A DNA stretch of 39,610 nucleotides from an uncultured Schlesneria sp. Its GTDB lineage: Bacteria > Planctomycetota > Planctomycetia > Planctomycetales > Planctomycetaceae. The notes under the pieces are model-generated. The model made no database searches, was not told the origin of the DNA, and saw nothing but the letters and a program-made list of their open reading frames with translations. The position numbers and the translations under genes are program-made. The stretch lies in contig CAIVEI010000163.1 in assembly GCA_903904835.1 (NCBI GenBank), forward strand, positions 1 to 39,610, given 5' to 3'. This document shows positions 1 through 7,199 of this stretch, in pieces; within the stretch, counting starts at the first letter, position 1; the number at the start of each line of letters is the position of its first letter.

Positions 1-418
1 GACTGAGATCCCCTTCTTGCAACGTCATCGCACACTTCACGCCCTCGCTCAGAACCATTCGTCTTCACAGTTACAGCGATCAGAACACGCAGTGAAGTAG
101 AATATCCCTTTGTTTTTCACGACTAAGTTAAGACAAAAGCCCTTCGGCGCACACGTCGAAAGGCTCTTTCCTTGTTTAGGCAAAAATTACTGCTCAAACA
201 GCATGTTCAAACGGCACGGCTTGTCGTACCGGTGTTTTGATCGAATTGACAAAACAATTTAGCACGCGATGCGATGCAGCAGGTCAAATCCCGTCATCAT
301 TAATCGCAATTCAGACGTGAGTGCCTTCAACTCGGCAATTGACAAGCCGGCTTTGTGCCGCTTATCCTTAATCGGGCGCTTTAAGAGGAACATAATTAGG
401 CGGTTTTCTGTAGGACGT
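1..418. other. Left-edge stretch without a convincing gene
   Basis: Frame 2 is open from the window edge for 32 codons to a TAG at 98-100. It could be the tail of a gene starting to the left, but its composition is not diagnostic. A terminator-like hairpin follows at 138-165. From about 180 to 418 I see nothing beyond a short upstream extension of the next reading frame, which could begin at 269 but looks non-coding before 419. Confidence 0.3.
138..177 (+). terminator. Hairpin followed by T-rich tract
   Basis: An 11-nt arm at 138-148 (AGCCCTTCGGC) pairs with 155-165 (GTCGAAAGGCT) with two mismatched positions around a 6-nt loop, and CTTTCCTTGTTT follows. This resembles a rho-independent terminator for a plus-strand gene that would end near position 100. 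On the other strand the same stem is followed by TTTTGTCTT, so it could act in both directions. Confidence 0.4.
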
Positions 419-679
419 ATGATGAGAGTAGAACTTGTCGGACAGTCGCACGAAGGCCGAAAGATTCGGTGGGGTGTGGCCTTCGTTCTAAGTTGTGTGC
501 TGGGGATCTTCGGAGCAGTTGCAGCATCGGCGACATACTTTGCTCTTTCCGGCACGTTTTCCCCGATTGCTGCCATCATCGGATTTGGCGGTCCTTTCGT
601 TACGGTGGGCAGCGGTATTCAACGTGCGTTGAAGTCACCCATTAAGCAACTTACCCCGCTGAATGGCTCGGCCACCTAA
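419..679 (+). CDS. Small membrane protein of unknown function
   Basis: Predicted 86-residue protein. After a short polar N-terminus it has two hydrophobic stretches: roughly residues 20-43 (start WGVAFVLSCVLG), and 46-66, rich in glycine, isoleucine and phenylalanine. A two-pass inner-membrane protein is therefore likely. Two adjacent ATG codons (419 and 422) could serve as starts. AGGA at 412-415 is better spaced from the second. The frame stays open back to 269, but the added residues look random. I do not recognise the family. It stands alone, about 290 nt before the acidic/HEPN pair, and the stretch 680-968 between them shows no gene. Confidence 0.5.
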   Translation: MMRVELVGQSHEGRKIRWGVAFVLSCVLGIFGAVAASATYFALSGTFSPIAAIIGFGGPFVTVGSGIQRALKSPIKQLTPLNGSAT

Positions 680-968
680 ACCCGCTACAGTTGACCCGCC
701 GGGTTAACGCTCGTCTTCAGGTTTCTCTTTAGGCGCAGTTACTCTTCGCATTGTCCAGTCGCTTGCGGGTGGACAACTATGTTTGGTCTTTACGTCTGCT
801 CGCAAGGCAGTTCTCGGACGATAAACCGCCTAAGTTCTGTAAATGTCCACATTTGGGTCCAAGTAAAGTCTTTCCGGCAACAACTGTTACGAGTAGAATC
901 CGTGATATGCCTAGCACGCCCGGCGGTTCATCGCGGGACTTTTGGTTTCTTACCGATTGTGATCGACT

Positions 969-1334
969 ATGTCAGAAACGCTCAAATTACCGTATTATAC
1001 GATCAAGGCAGAAGAGCTGGCGGATTGGGTAGACGGTCAGCCAGAATTATGGTGGATCGTTGATGGAGACCCCGTTCTTACTTCTCACGTTGACTTCCCC
1101 TGTCCGGGTGAGGAGTTGTCTGCGGAATTACGCCGGGTAAGAAAGCCGCTCCGGATGTTCGACCCGCGCAATGATTCAACAGCTCACGGAGAAGCAGTTC
1201 CCCTCGAGCAACTCAATGATATGGCGGATACGGACAACAATTCACGTGCAAGAACTTACCTTCTCTGCTGGGACGGTGACGATATCCAATGGCTTCTCTC
1301 TGAATACTCCGATGCGGCGAACGAATCTTCCTGA
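969..1334 (+). CDS. Acidic 121-residue protein, upstream partner of the HEPN gene
   Basis: Unrecognised 121-residue soluble protein with no signal peptide or membrane segment. It is strongly acidic: I count 25 Asp/Glu against 10 Lys/Arg. It is rich in tryptophan near the N-terminus (ADW, ELWW) and C-terminus (LLCWDGDDIQWLL), which suggests a folded small domain. Its stop lies 14 nt before the ATG of the HEPN-domain gene, so the two are very probably co-transcribed. A small acidic protein immediately upstream of a HEPN ribonuclease-like protein is the usual arrangement for an antitoxin with its toxin, but this role is inferred from context only. The start has no clear Shine-Dalgarno; no better in-frame ATG lies nearby. 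Confidence 0.65.
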   Translation: MSETLKLPYYTIKAEELADWVDGQPELWWIVDGDPVLTSHVDFPCPGEELSAELRRVRKPLRMFDPRNDSTAHGEAVPLEQLNDMADTDNNSRARTYLLCWDGDDIQWLLSEYSDAANESS

Positions 1335-1348
1335 CGGGACCAAATTCT

Positions 1349-2209
1349 ATGGCAGGACGTCCTCCCATCGACCTCAATCAGAAGATTCGCGATCTTTTGT
1401 CGCATACCATTCCACTGCGATTGGAGGTTGATGCCCCGATTCGCAATTTTGAAGAGCGTACAAACGCTTGCTTTAATCTGATCAAGTACATTGATGACCA
1501 TGTAACAACACAGTCGGTCTACCGTGCAAGTTATGATTTGCATCTTTCATTGTTAAATCGGATGGTACTCGTCAGCCTTGTCGAGGCATTTGAACGATTT
1601 ATCAAAGAGACTGCAGTGGTCTGCGTGGACGCGATCGCTCCGTTCACAATCGACAATCGGTTTGACCAGTTTTCTCCCACTGGAGGAAGTTTAGCGGCAC
1701 AGTTCAAAGCAGGGTCTGTCGGAAAGGCGATGTGTGAGTCAGAGACGTGGCTGAGCAATCAAACGATCAACGAGCGATTTCGATTCATCCTGAAACCCCA
1801 CTTTGGCGAACCTTGGGAGTACGTTTTCCCGAACGAAAAGCAGAATCCCGCTGGTGAACGCGACCGAGCCAGGACACTCGCCATCCTGTGGCAGGTACGT
1901 CACAACATCACCCACAACACTGGAGTCCTGACGGACACCGATGCGAGACGCCTAACATTGATGGTTAAGGCGGAAGTTGCGTCAGGAAACATGCTCAGCC
2001 CCAACCTTTCTGACCTGCGTTACGTCAAACGTTTTCTCGTAGAGACCGCAAACCTCACCAACAATCGGATTGGTAATCGTCTCGCCGATTTATTGACGGA
2101 GCGGCATGAGGACGACGCAACATTATTCAATCCGCAGGAATTGGCAGACTCGATTTCGGGGCGCTTCCAAAAATCGTTGACGATCCACGGGTTCGCGGGC
2201 CTGATTTAG
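1349..2209 (+). CDS. HEPN-domain protein, probable ribonuclease-like toxin or defence effector
   Basis: 286-residue, mostly alpha-helical soluble protein. Residues 181-190 read WQVRHNITHN, giving R184-x4-H189 with a polar residue after the arginine. This is the signature of HEPN domains, many of which are metal-independent RNases in toxin-antitoxin, abortive infection and CRISPR systems. The long helical stretch at about residues 55-95 (ending VEAFERFIKE) fits the first helix of the HEPN bundle, with the R-x4-H in the later helix. The region after residue 195 is helical and unrecognised. The gene lies 14 nt after the acidic 121-residue gene and ends 50 nt before a convergent nuclease-like gene. 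HEPN assignment rests on the motif and its setting. RNase activity and the toxin role are inference; a non-catalytic HEPN protein is possible. Confidence 0.7.
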   Translation: MAGRPPIDLNQKIRDLLSHTIPLRLEVDAPIRNFEERTNACFNLIKYIDDHVTTQSVYRASYDLHLSLLNRMVLVSLVEAFERFIKETAVVCVDAIAPFTIDNRFDQFSPTGGSLAAQFKAGSVGKAMCESETWLSNQTINERFRFILKPHFGEPWEYVFPNEKQNPAGERDRARTLAILWQVRHNITHNTGVLTDTDARRLTLMVKAEVASGNMLSPNLSDLRYVKRFLVETANLTNNRIGNRLADLLTERHEDDATLFNPQELADSISGRFQKSLTIHGFAGLI

Positions 2210-2259
2210 TTTTTTCAAAACCGTTCCATAAAATGATCTTAGGGGACTTTGTTCGGTGC

Positions 2260-2940
2260 TCACGCAGCGCGGCGAGTTCTTCCCTTTGGCAGTCCATACA
2301 GCGACGAGCGGCCCTTCTTGCCGAGATCTTTGACGGCCCCTGTCTTTCTCAAGCAGTACGCCATTTTCTGGGCGATCCAGCGAGGGATCTTGGCTTCGCG
2401 AGCGAGATCTTCCGTTGTGAACGGCGAAGTCAGAGTTGCCGGAAGCAGTCCCCTCAGATCGGCCAAAGACCGCAGCGTGTACGTCGAATTAACCTGGACC
2501 AGTCGCCGATCATCGACTCGATAATCGGGTCCGAACCGGCGTCGGCGAGCCCGCGTGACCCGATGTTCCTCCTGTTCGGTCAGCAGAACCTCCAGCGTCA
2601 GCCGCTTGTGAGGAAAGACATCAACGAAGTAAACGAGGTCTTCAAAAAGATGAAAGACAGATTCGCGCCTTGGGCTGTAGCGGGACGAGATCACAGGCCC
2701 TTTCGCTTTCGCCCGCCTGATCAGTCGTTTGCGCGATGCAAGTGGCTTGACGACAACAACTGTGTGCCTTTCCAGCAAATTTCGGACTTTTGCACGGATC
2801 GCACCGAGTGACGCCTGCTGGATCTCAAACAATTTTCCATCAACGACAGCATCGATCCGAAATCCATCGACTTGAACTTCGACGTCCTCAATCGATCCGC
2901 CGTAGAGCAGCTTGAGTTCCCGGTGAAGTGTCGATTCCAT
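2260..2940 (-). CDS. PD-(D/E)XK-like plus winged-helix-like protein
   Basis: Predicted 226-residue basic protein starting at ATG 2940 (MESTLHRELK). A GTG/ATG-type extension of 22 residues to 3006 is also open but looks less natural. Residues 20-66 alternate beta-like and helical segments: D30 in FRIDAVVDG, then E39-x-Q41 in LFEIQ, a helix containing K51, and a hydrophobic strand VVVVKPL. That order (Asp, about ten residues, Glu-x-Gln/Lys, helix, strand) is what a PD-(D/E)XK nuclease core looks like, with Gln in place of the usual Lys. Residues about 172-218 resemble a winged helix (TTEDLAREAKIP, recognition-like helix, SSLYGL). A DNA-binding nuclease or a degenerate relative is plausible. It converges on the HEPN gene. 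The family is not one I can name with certainty. Confidence 0.6.
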   Translation of the reverse strand: MESTLHRELKLLYGGSIEDVEVQVDGFRIDAVVDGKLFEIQQASLGAIRAKVRNLLERHTVVVVKPLASRKRLIRRAKAKGPVISSRYSPRRESVFHLFEDLVYFVDVFPHKRLTLEVLLTEQEEHRVTRARRRRFGPDYRVDDRRLVQVNSTYTLRSLADLRGLLPATLTSPFTTEDLAREAKIPRWIAQKMAYCLRKTGAVKDLGKKGRSSLYGLPKGRTRRAA

Positions 2941-3186
2941 GACAATGGTCGTCCAAGGGTTTGCCAGAAATACGGGTATGCCTGTAAGCAACTGCAGGTA
3001 TTCCAAAACGCAGTTTGCGGCGGATCGTAGATTGAACCGCGAAGCCCGTCGATGTCATTTCAGCGCGAAAAGGCTGTTAAGGATCGGATAATCCGTTTGG
3101 CGACGTAATCAGGGGAAGACTCACATTCCACAGATCCGTTTCACGACTTTGTTGCGACTGTTTCTTCGAAACTCAATCGACCGAAC

Positions 3187-3233
3187 AATACAAACCATTT
3201 CTGAGATGGTATCGTCGAGGAATACAAACCATT
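3187..3233. promoter_or_regulatory. Direct repeat AATACAAACCATT x2 in a divergent intergenic region
   Basis: The 13-mer AATACAAACCATT occurs at 3187-3199 and again at 3221-3233, 34 nt apart (start to start). Between them, 3196-3210 (CCATTTCTGAGATGG) is a near-palindrome. The site lies just upstream of ruvX and within the divergent region shared with the minus-strand nuclease-like gene, so it could be an operator. No regulator can be named. Confidence 0.3.
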
Positions 3234-3267
3234 GAAACTTTAGCGAAGATTTGCAGACGCACTCAAA

Positions 3268-3798
3268 ATGGATGACGCGCCAAACCTATCTGTTCCGCTC
3301 GCTCAACTTCCCTCGCACGGAGCGCTATTGGGTCTGGACTTTGGTACTAAGCGAATGGGTGTCGCCGTTTCCAATTCGGACCAGACCGTGGCCGTTCCTG
3401 TCGAGACCTGGGTGGTTCGCGAGCCGGCCCAAAACGTGAAGCATTTGCGTGAGTTGATCGAAGACTATCGGGCTGTCGGATTCGTCCTGGGACTTCCGAT
3501 TCGAACGAACGGCGAGGAAGGTACTGCGGCCGCTGTCGTGCGAGAGTTTGGTACCCTGGTCGCATCGAAGACCGGTTTGCCGCTGGTCTATGTCGATGAG
3601 AGGTATTCATCGGCAGAAGCGGAGTTGTTGATCTGGCGTCGTGGTGAATCTCCGTCCAATCGGAAACAGCCGCTTGATAGCCTGGCCGCACAAATCATTT
3701 TGCAATCGTACCTCGATTTCCCTGATCGAATCGTACCAGTTCCAGTTTTGAAACCCGGCATCGTCGCCACGGACAAGACTGAATCAGGGAATCCATAG
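3268..3798 (+). CDS. ruvX: RuvX/YqgF family RNase H-fold protein (putative pre-16S rRNA nuclease)
   Basis: 176-residue member of the YqgF family, which takes part in 5' maturation of 16S rRNA and was earlier proposed to be a Holliday-junction resolvase. The RNase H-like fold is clear. Residues 22-31 are LGLDFGTKRM with the first catalytic Asp at D24. FVLGLPIRTNG spans about 72-82. YVDERYSS holds the D110-E111 pair, and LDSLAAQIILQSYL near 136-149 carries the C-terminal Asp, D137. The length is slightly above the usual 140-150 because of an N-terminal extension of about 20 residues, so a start downstream cannot be excluded; no Shine-Dalgarno is evident before the ATG. Its 3' end overlaps the convergent methyltransferase stop by 15 nt. 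Confidence 0.9.
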   Translation: MDDAPNLSVPLAQLPSHGALLGLDFGTKRMGVAVSNSDQTVAVPVETWVVREPAQNVKHLRELIEDYRAVGFVLGLPIRTNGEEGTAAAVVREFGTLVASKTGLPLVYVDERYSSAEAELLIWRRGESPSNRKQPLDSLAAQIILQSYLDFPDRIVPVPVLKPGIVATDKTESGNP

Positions 3799-4590
3799 CT
3801 GCGATGGTCGATCGCTGGGACTCGCAGTTCTTGCCAGACGTCTCGCTTTCAAACGGACGTAAGGGGGAACGAATCGACCTCGATATCCAAAGTGTTCCAC
3901 CGGTGCCTTTTCATCGGCGCGACGGGGTTCGCGCAAGTCTTCGATCACAAACCCGGTTCGGCAAAGGCCACCTATCAGATCATCCCAGCGATGCAGATAT
4001 TCCACGGCTCCTCGTTCGCGATACGAAGTATCTTCCACCCGTGGAAGCGGGCCGGTGTGGTAGTACTCGATCCCAACTACAAACTGGTTTCGTTCGTCGC
4101 GCCTGGAGATCTGAGCGCTGGTCGGTTGCTTGTGCTGACTGATGTAAAGCCCGCCATCACGCAGCACGCGGGCAATCTCCGCATAGACACGAACAATATC
4201 CGGCACATAGCAGGTGCTGACAGGTTGATGGACGATATCGAATGATTGATCATTCAACATCGAAAGGTCATCCATGGATGCACGGATCGTGCGGACCGAA
4301 AGATGACGACGCGCGGCCTCTTTATCGTCCAGTTCGAGCATCCCCTGGCTGATATCGACAACCGTGACGCGTGCCCCGGCGGATGCATAGAGAATCGATT
4401 GCCATCCACCTCCTGAGGCGAGGCAAAGCACATCCATTCCAACGACGCTATTGGGAAGCCAGCCACGTCCATCCAGGGTTTTCAGTGGTTCGAGGCATTC
4501 TTCGTCAGTGGCAAGACGTGCAAACTGGCTTCCGTCTGCCAACCGATCCCACGCCGCCCGATTTTGTCGACGATACTCGTCGTCTAACAT
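3784..4590 (-). CDS. Class I SAM-dependent methyltransferase
   Basis: 268-residue protein beginning at ATG 4590 (MLDDEYRRQNRAAWDRLA), a common N-terminus for this class of small-molecule methyltransferases. Motif I is VLCLASGGGWQS followed by the acidic residue of VTVVDISQGML, which binds S-adenosylmethionine. Motif II/III-like segments follow: FDIVHQP and ARVLRDGGLYISQHK. The C-terminal third is rich in Tyr, Arg and His, including GIEYYHTGPL, and probably forms the substrate lid. The substrate is unknown. The gene starts 4 nt after the stop of the small Tat-signal gene, so the two are likely translated from one message. The open frame extends upstream to 4728 but overlaps that gene and is not a credible start. 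It converges on ruvX. Confidence 0.8.
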   Translation of the reverse strand: MLDDEYRRQNRAAWDRLADGSQFARLATDEECLEPLKTLDGRGWLPNSVVGMDVLCLASGGGWQSILYASAGARVTVVDISQGMLELDDKEAARRHLSVRTIRASMDDLSMLNDQSFDIVHQPVSTCYVPDIVRVYAEIARVLRDGGLYISQHKQPTSAQISRRDERNQFVVGIEYYHTGPLPRVEDTSYRERGAVEYLHRWDDLIGGLCRTGFVIEDLREPRRADEKAPVEHFGYRGRFVPPYVRLKARRLARTASPSDRPSQLWIP

Positions 4591-4594
4591 GTTT

Positions 4595-4933
4595 TTACTT
4601 GTTTCTAAAAGCTCGAAACTCGAAGCAAGGTTCGTCCGAATTCTGTAGCGGGAATTCGCTGAGGATTCTCCCTCGAGCCAGGTCTCCGCGAAGATCGCGA
4701 AAAATTCCCTGAATTGCAGCCTCGTCAAAATGCTCGCTCGGATAGCGTTGCATCAAACAGGTGAGGAGCAGGACTTCCTCAGAAGGGCGAGCGGGAGCGT
4801 CCTTGGCGTCTGCTGGCGGTTTGTCATCGGCATTCAAGCTTGATGATAAACCAATCAGGGCTGTGATGGCACCTGAGCCAGCGACAAGACTTTCGGCAAA
4901 TCGGCGGCGGTCGATTCGATTTTGGTCTGGCAT
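4595..4933 (-). CDS. Small twin-arginine signal protein
   Basis: 112-residue protein with an N-terminal Tat-like signal: basic RRRFAES at residues 9-15, then a hydrophobic segment AGSGAITALIGLSSSLNA, with likely cleavage near residue 35. The mature part, about 75 residues, is charged and contains RYPSEHFDE and IFRDLRGDLARG. I do not recognise a catalytic domain. Proteins of this size with Tat signals in planctomycetes often accompany exported oxidoreductases, but none is next to it here. It is the first gene of a probable two-gene unit with the methyltransferase (4-nt gap). The Tat route implies export of a folded or cofactor-bound protein; this is inferred from the signal only. Confidence 0.7.
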   Translation of the reverse strand: MPDQNRIDRRRFAESLVAGSGAITALIGLSSSLNADDKPPADAKDAPARPSEEVLLLTCLMQRYPSEHFDEAAIQGIFRDLRGDLARGRILSEFPLQNSDEPCFEFRAFRNK

Positions 4934-5048
4934 GATTGAATCGACCCGTCAAGAATTTAAAAGCCGAAAATTGATTGCAAAGGTTGTCGCTATTGCGAAC
5001 CTTGAACTCACGTTGCCTGGCGGCTGACCAGAAACGAAAGACCAGTAC

Positions 5049-5738
5049 CTACCGTTCCGGACTATTAATCGTGTAAAGATAATCTGCCAAGCTCGAATGC
5101 AGCGAAATCAGTTTCGACCAGGTTTCCCAGTCACACTGAAAAGTTCGTCCTCGCGTCGATTCAAGGTCTTCCACGGCGTTCTTGACAACATGGCCAACTT
5201 GTTCATGGATGTGCGATAACACATCTGAAAGTTGAACCTGTTGCAAGGCGTTCAGCCCGATCGGTAATTCGGGCGGACCGTTTGGAAAAAGCTTGTCAGG
5301 TTCTTCGACATCACACGGCAACGGATCGGCAAAGCCCTCGTGATCGCCGCTGACATCATCGTCATCAATGGTCCGCCCCCCTTTGAAATACGTCGTTTGC
5401 GGCGAGTTTTCTGAAAAGCTGGGTGATGTACGAGGATCGCTGATATGTTGTTCTGACAAAAGTAACACACAACGTCCGACCGAAATGACGTCGCCCGGCT
5501 GAAGAATCCGCATTTGGACGGCATGACCGTTCACGCGAGTTCCGTTCGTACTGTCCAAATCCGTCAGGATCACGCGGCCTGAATGGTCCTGCAGTTTTGC
5601 GTGGAAACGACTGATACGGTCATCGTTCAGTTGGATACTGTTTTCGTCCTCGCGTCCGATTGTCACTGGAAGTTGCACGCGAGAGAAGACTCGACCCTGC
5701 TCCATACCTTCAAGTACGCGAATTGTTACCGAGGTCAT
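5049..5738 (-). CDS. FHA-domain protein
   Basis: 229-residue soluble protein. Residues 4-98 form a forkhead-associated domain, which binds phosphothreonine peptides. Key features in order are IGRE with R29, the S43-R-F-H46 stretch in RISRFHAKL, and DLDSTNGTRVNG with the conserved Asn. The rest is a low-complexity acidic linker (about 105-155) followed by a helical C-terminal region (QQVQLSDVLSHIHEQVGHVV) of unknown function. It probably reads out Ser/Thr kinase signalling, which is abundant in planctomycetes; no kinase gene is in the window. The start is placed at ATG 5738, directly before the FHA strand. An upstream frame to 5852 lacks domain character. It is divergent from thyX. Confidence 0.85.
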   Translation of the reverse strand: MTSVTIRVLEGMEQGRVFSRVQLPVTIGREDENSIQLNDDRISRFHAKLQDHSGRVILTDLDSTNGTRVNGHAVQMRILQPGDVISVGRCVLLLSEQHISDPRTSPSFSENSPQTTYFKGGRTIDDDDVSGDHEGFADPLPCDVEEPDKLFPNGPPELPIGLNALQQVQLSDVLSHIHEQVGHVVKNAVEDLESTRGRTFQCDWETWSKLISLHSSLADYLYTINSPER

Positions 5739-6006
5739 AGCAGAATCCAAACGGTAAGAATCATGGAATTGGAAGCCGTCTGCGAAATTATCACGATGTG
5801 AATTCTGGCCCAAATTCCGCGAAAAACTTTGTAACAAGCTGATTCGATGCACGTCAAGCGGTAATCTTGCAATGTGTCACTTTCAGATCAAAGCAGAACT
5901 GAACAGTCTGACTTTCGTTGAATTCGTTAAAACTTATCGTACAAAAATTAAGCAGTCGTTTTGAGGCTATTCGATCAAAGGCTCAATTCCTGATGGAGGA
6001 TTAAAA
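5739..6006. other. Divergent intergenic region, FHA gene / thyX side
   Basis: About 270 nt of AT-rich sequence between the FHA gene start and the possible leader ORF. It should hold the promoters of the FHA gene (minus) and of the thyX unit (plus). I see no motif clear enough to place a -35/-10 pair. The open frames here are short and look random. Confidence 0.4.
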
Positions 6007-6051
6007 ATGTCGTGTGGTTGGGCAAACACGATATTGGTTGGTGGAATTTGA
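6007..6051 (+). CDS. Possible 14-codon leader peptide upstream of thyX
   Basis: An ATG at 6007 is preceded by GGAGGA at 5995-6000, six nt away. This is one of the best Shine-Dalgarno sequences in the window, yet the frame holds only 14 codons (MSCGWANTILVGGI) before TGA. About 90 nt further on comes a hairpin (6141-6166), and thyX starts at 6243. A strong ribosome site on a tiny ORF, then a stem-loop, then the gene is the layout of leader-peptide control. The peptide has no run of one amino acid that would name a signal. Chance occurrence is possible. Confidence 0.35.
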   Translation: MSCGWANTILVGGI

Positions 6052-6140
6052 CGGAATGATCGCCTAAAGTTCCCGATCCTCTGGCGGAAATCTCCGTTCC
6101 CAAGCGAACCTGAACCATTCGCATGATCGGCTGAGATGGA

Positions 6141-6166
6141 GAAACGGCGGTTCTGGCCGTCGTTTC
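6141..6166 (+). promoter_or_regulatory. Stem-loop in the thyX leader
   Basis: GAAACGGC at 6141-6148 pairs with GCCG at 6056-plus-100 positions (6156-6159) and GTTTC-type sequence at 6162-6166, giving eight base pairs with a three-nt bulge and a seven-nt loop. It has no T-tract, so it is not a simple terminator. It lies between the tiny leader ORF and the thyX start and could be a regulatory structure. Confidence 0.3.
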
Positions 6167-6242
6167 AGTTGCGAAAAATTGCCACAACCTCAAGATTTGA
6201 CGATATTTCCATGTCGGTCAATCTTCTGCAAGGATTCTTCCG

Positions 6243-7199
6243 ATGTCCGAGACATTATCGTTGGTCGAGCAGTTGCGATGGAAAAAGTTCTCGGTGCTGG
6301 ATGACGGTTTCGTCTGTCTGGTTGACGTCATGGGAAATGATTCTGCCGTCGTCCAGGCAGCTCGCGTCAGCTATGGGGCCGGAACGAAACGAGTTTCTGA
6401 CGATCGGTCGTTGATTCGGTACTTGTTGCGACATCGCCATACGACCCCTTTTGAAATGGCTGAGATCAAATTTCTCGTCCGAGTTCCGATGGACTGCTGG
6501 CGACAGTGGATTCGACACCGGACAGCCAACGTCAACGAATACAGCACGCGGTATTCAGAAGCCATCGATTCGACACAGACAACATTGCCGTCAGCCTGGC
6601 GGTCACAAGCGTCGATCAATCGCCAGGGGAGCGACGTCCCGCTGCCGACGGATATCGGTCAAAAACTGACGGAAGAAGAATATCAGCTTCAGCAACAATC
6701 GCGACGAGTATATGACGCTCGACTCACCGCGGGAGTCGCTCGTGAGCAAGCCAGAAAAGATTTGCCGCTTTCGACATATACCGAAGCGTATTGGAAAGTG
6801 GATTTGCATAACCTGCTGCACTTCCTTGCTCTGAGGATGGACTCCCACGCTCAGGAGGAAATTCGCCTGTATGCCACTGCAATCGGACACGAGATTGTCC
6901 GTCCTCTTTTCCCAGTCGTCTGGGAAGCATTCGAAGACTACCGGCTTGGTGGATCGTCGCTCAGTCGCCTGGAAATTGAAGTCATCAAGAAATTGACGGA
7001 GCACGGATCTCGAACGAAATCGGCACCCCCATATAGTGAAGCCGATTTCCTTTCCCTTCAGGACCCAACATGGCAAGATCTAGCCCGCTGTCGCGAGCGC
7101 GATGAATGTCGAGACAAGCTGATTGGGTTGGGTCTGTTGCGGCGACTGGAAACGCCCGTGAATCCAACCAACACGGAAAAAGAAGGTGCCCAACAATGA
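6243..7199 (+). CDS. thyX: Flavin-dependent thymidylate synthase ThyX
   Basis: 318-residue ThyX, which methylates dUMP to dTMP using methylene-tetrahydrofolate, NADPH and FAD, in place of ThyA. The diagnostic ThyX motif lies at residues 91-105, RHRTANVNEYSTRYS. Upstream, HRHTTPFEM (64-72) is the conserved FAD-contacting stretch, and LHNLLHFLALRMD (188-200) with HAQEEIR follows downstream. Most ThyX proteins have about 220-250 residues. The extra length here comes from an insertion around 110-145 and a C-terminal tail after about residue 235 that includes KKLTEHGSR. The protein starts at ATG 6243. Its stop overlaps the next start in ATGA, implying translational coupling with the LarA-like gene. 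Confidence 0.95.
   Translation: MSETLSLVEQLRWKKFSVLDDGFVCLVDVMGNDSAVVQAARVSYGAGTKRVSDDRSLIRYLLRHRHTTPFEMAEIKFLVRVPMDCWRQWIRHRTANVNEYSTRYSEAIDSTQTTLPSAWRSQASINRQGSDVPLPTDIGQKLTEEEYQLQQQSRRVYDARLTAGVAREQARKDLPLSTYTEAYWKVDLHNLLHFLALRMDSHAQEEIRLYATAIGHEIVRPLFPVVWEAFEDYRLGGSSLSRLEIEVIKKLTEHGSRTKSAPPYSEADFLSLQDPTWQDLARCRERDECRDKLIGLGLLRRLETPVNPTNTEKEGAQQ

Noticed and set aside
2233-2811. 192-residue plus-strand frame opposite the nuclease-like gene
   Set aside because: It is antisense to a gene with domain-like pattern (D30/E39-x-Q41, winged helix). Its own sequence is Arg/Ser/Pro-rich and random in character, and it lacks a ribosome site.
6603-7076. 157-residue minus-strand frame inside thyX
   Set aside because: Antisense shadow of the clear ThyX coding region; composition is not protein-like.
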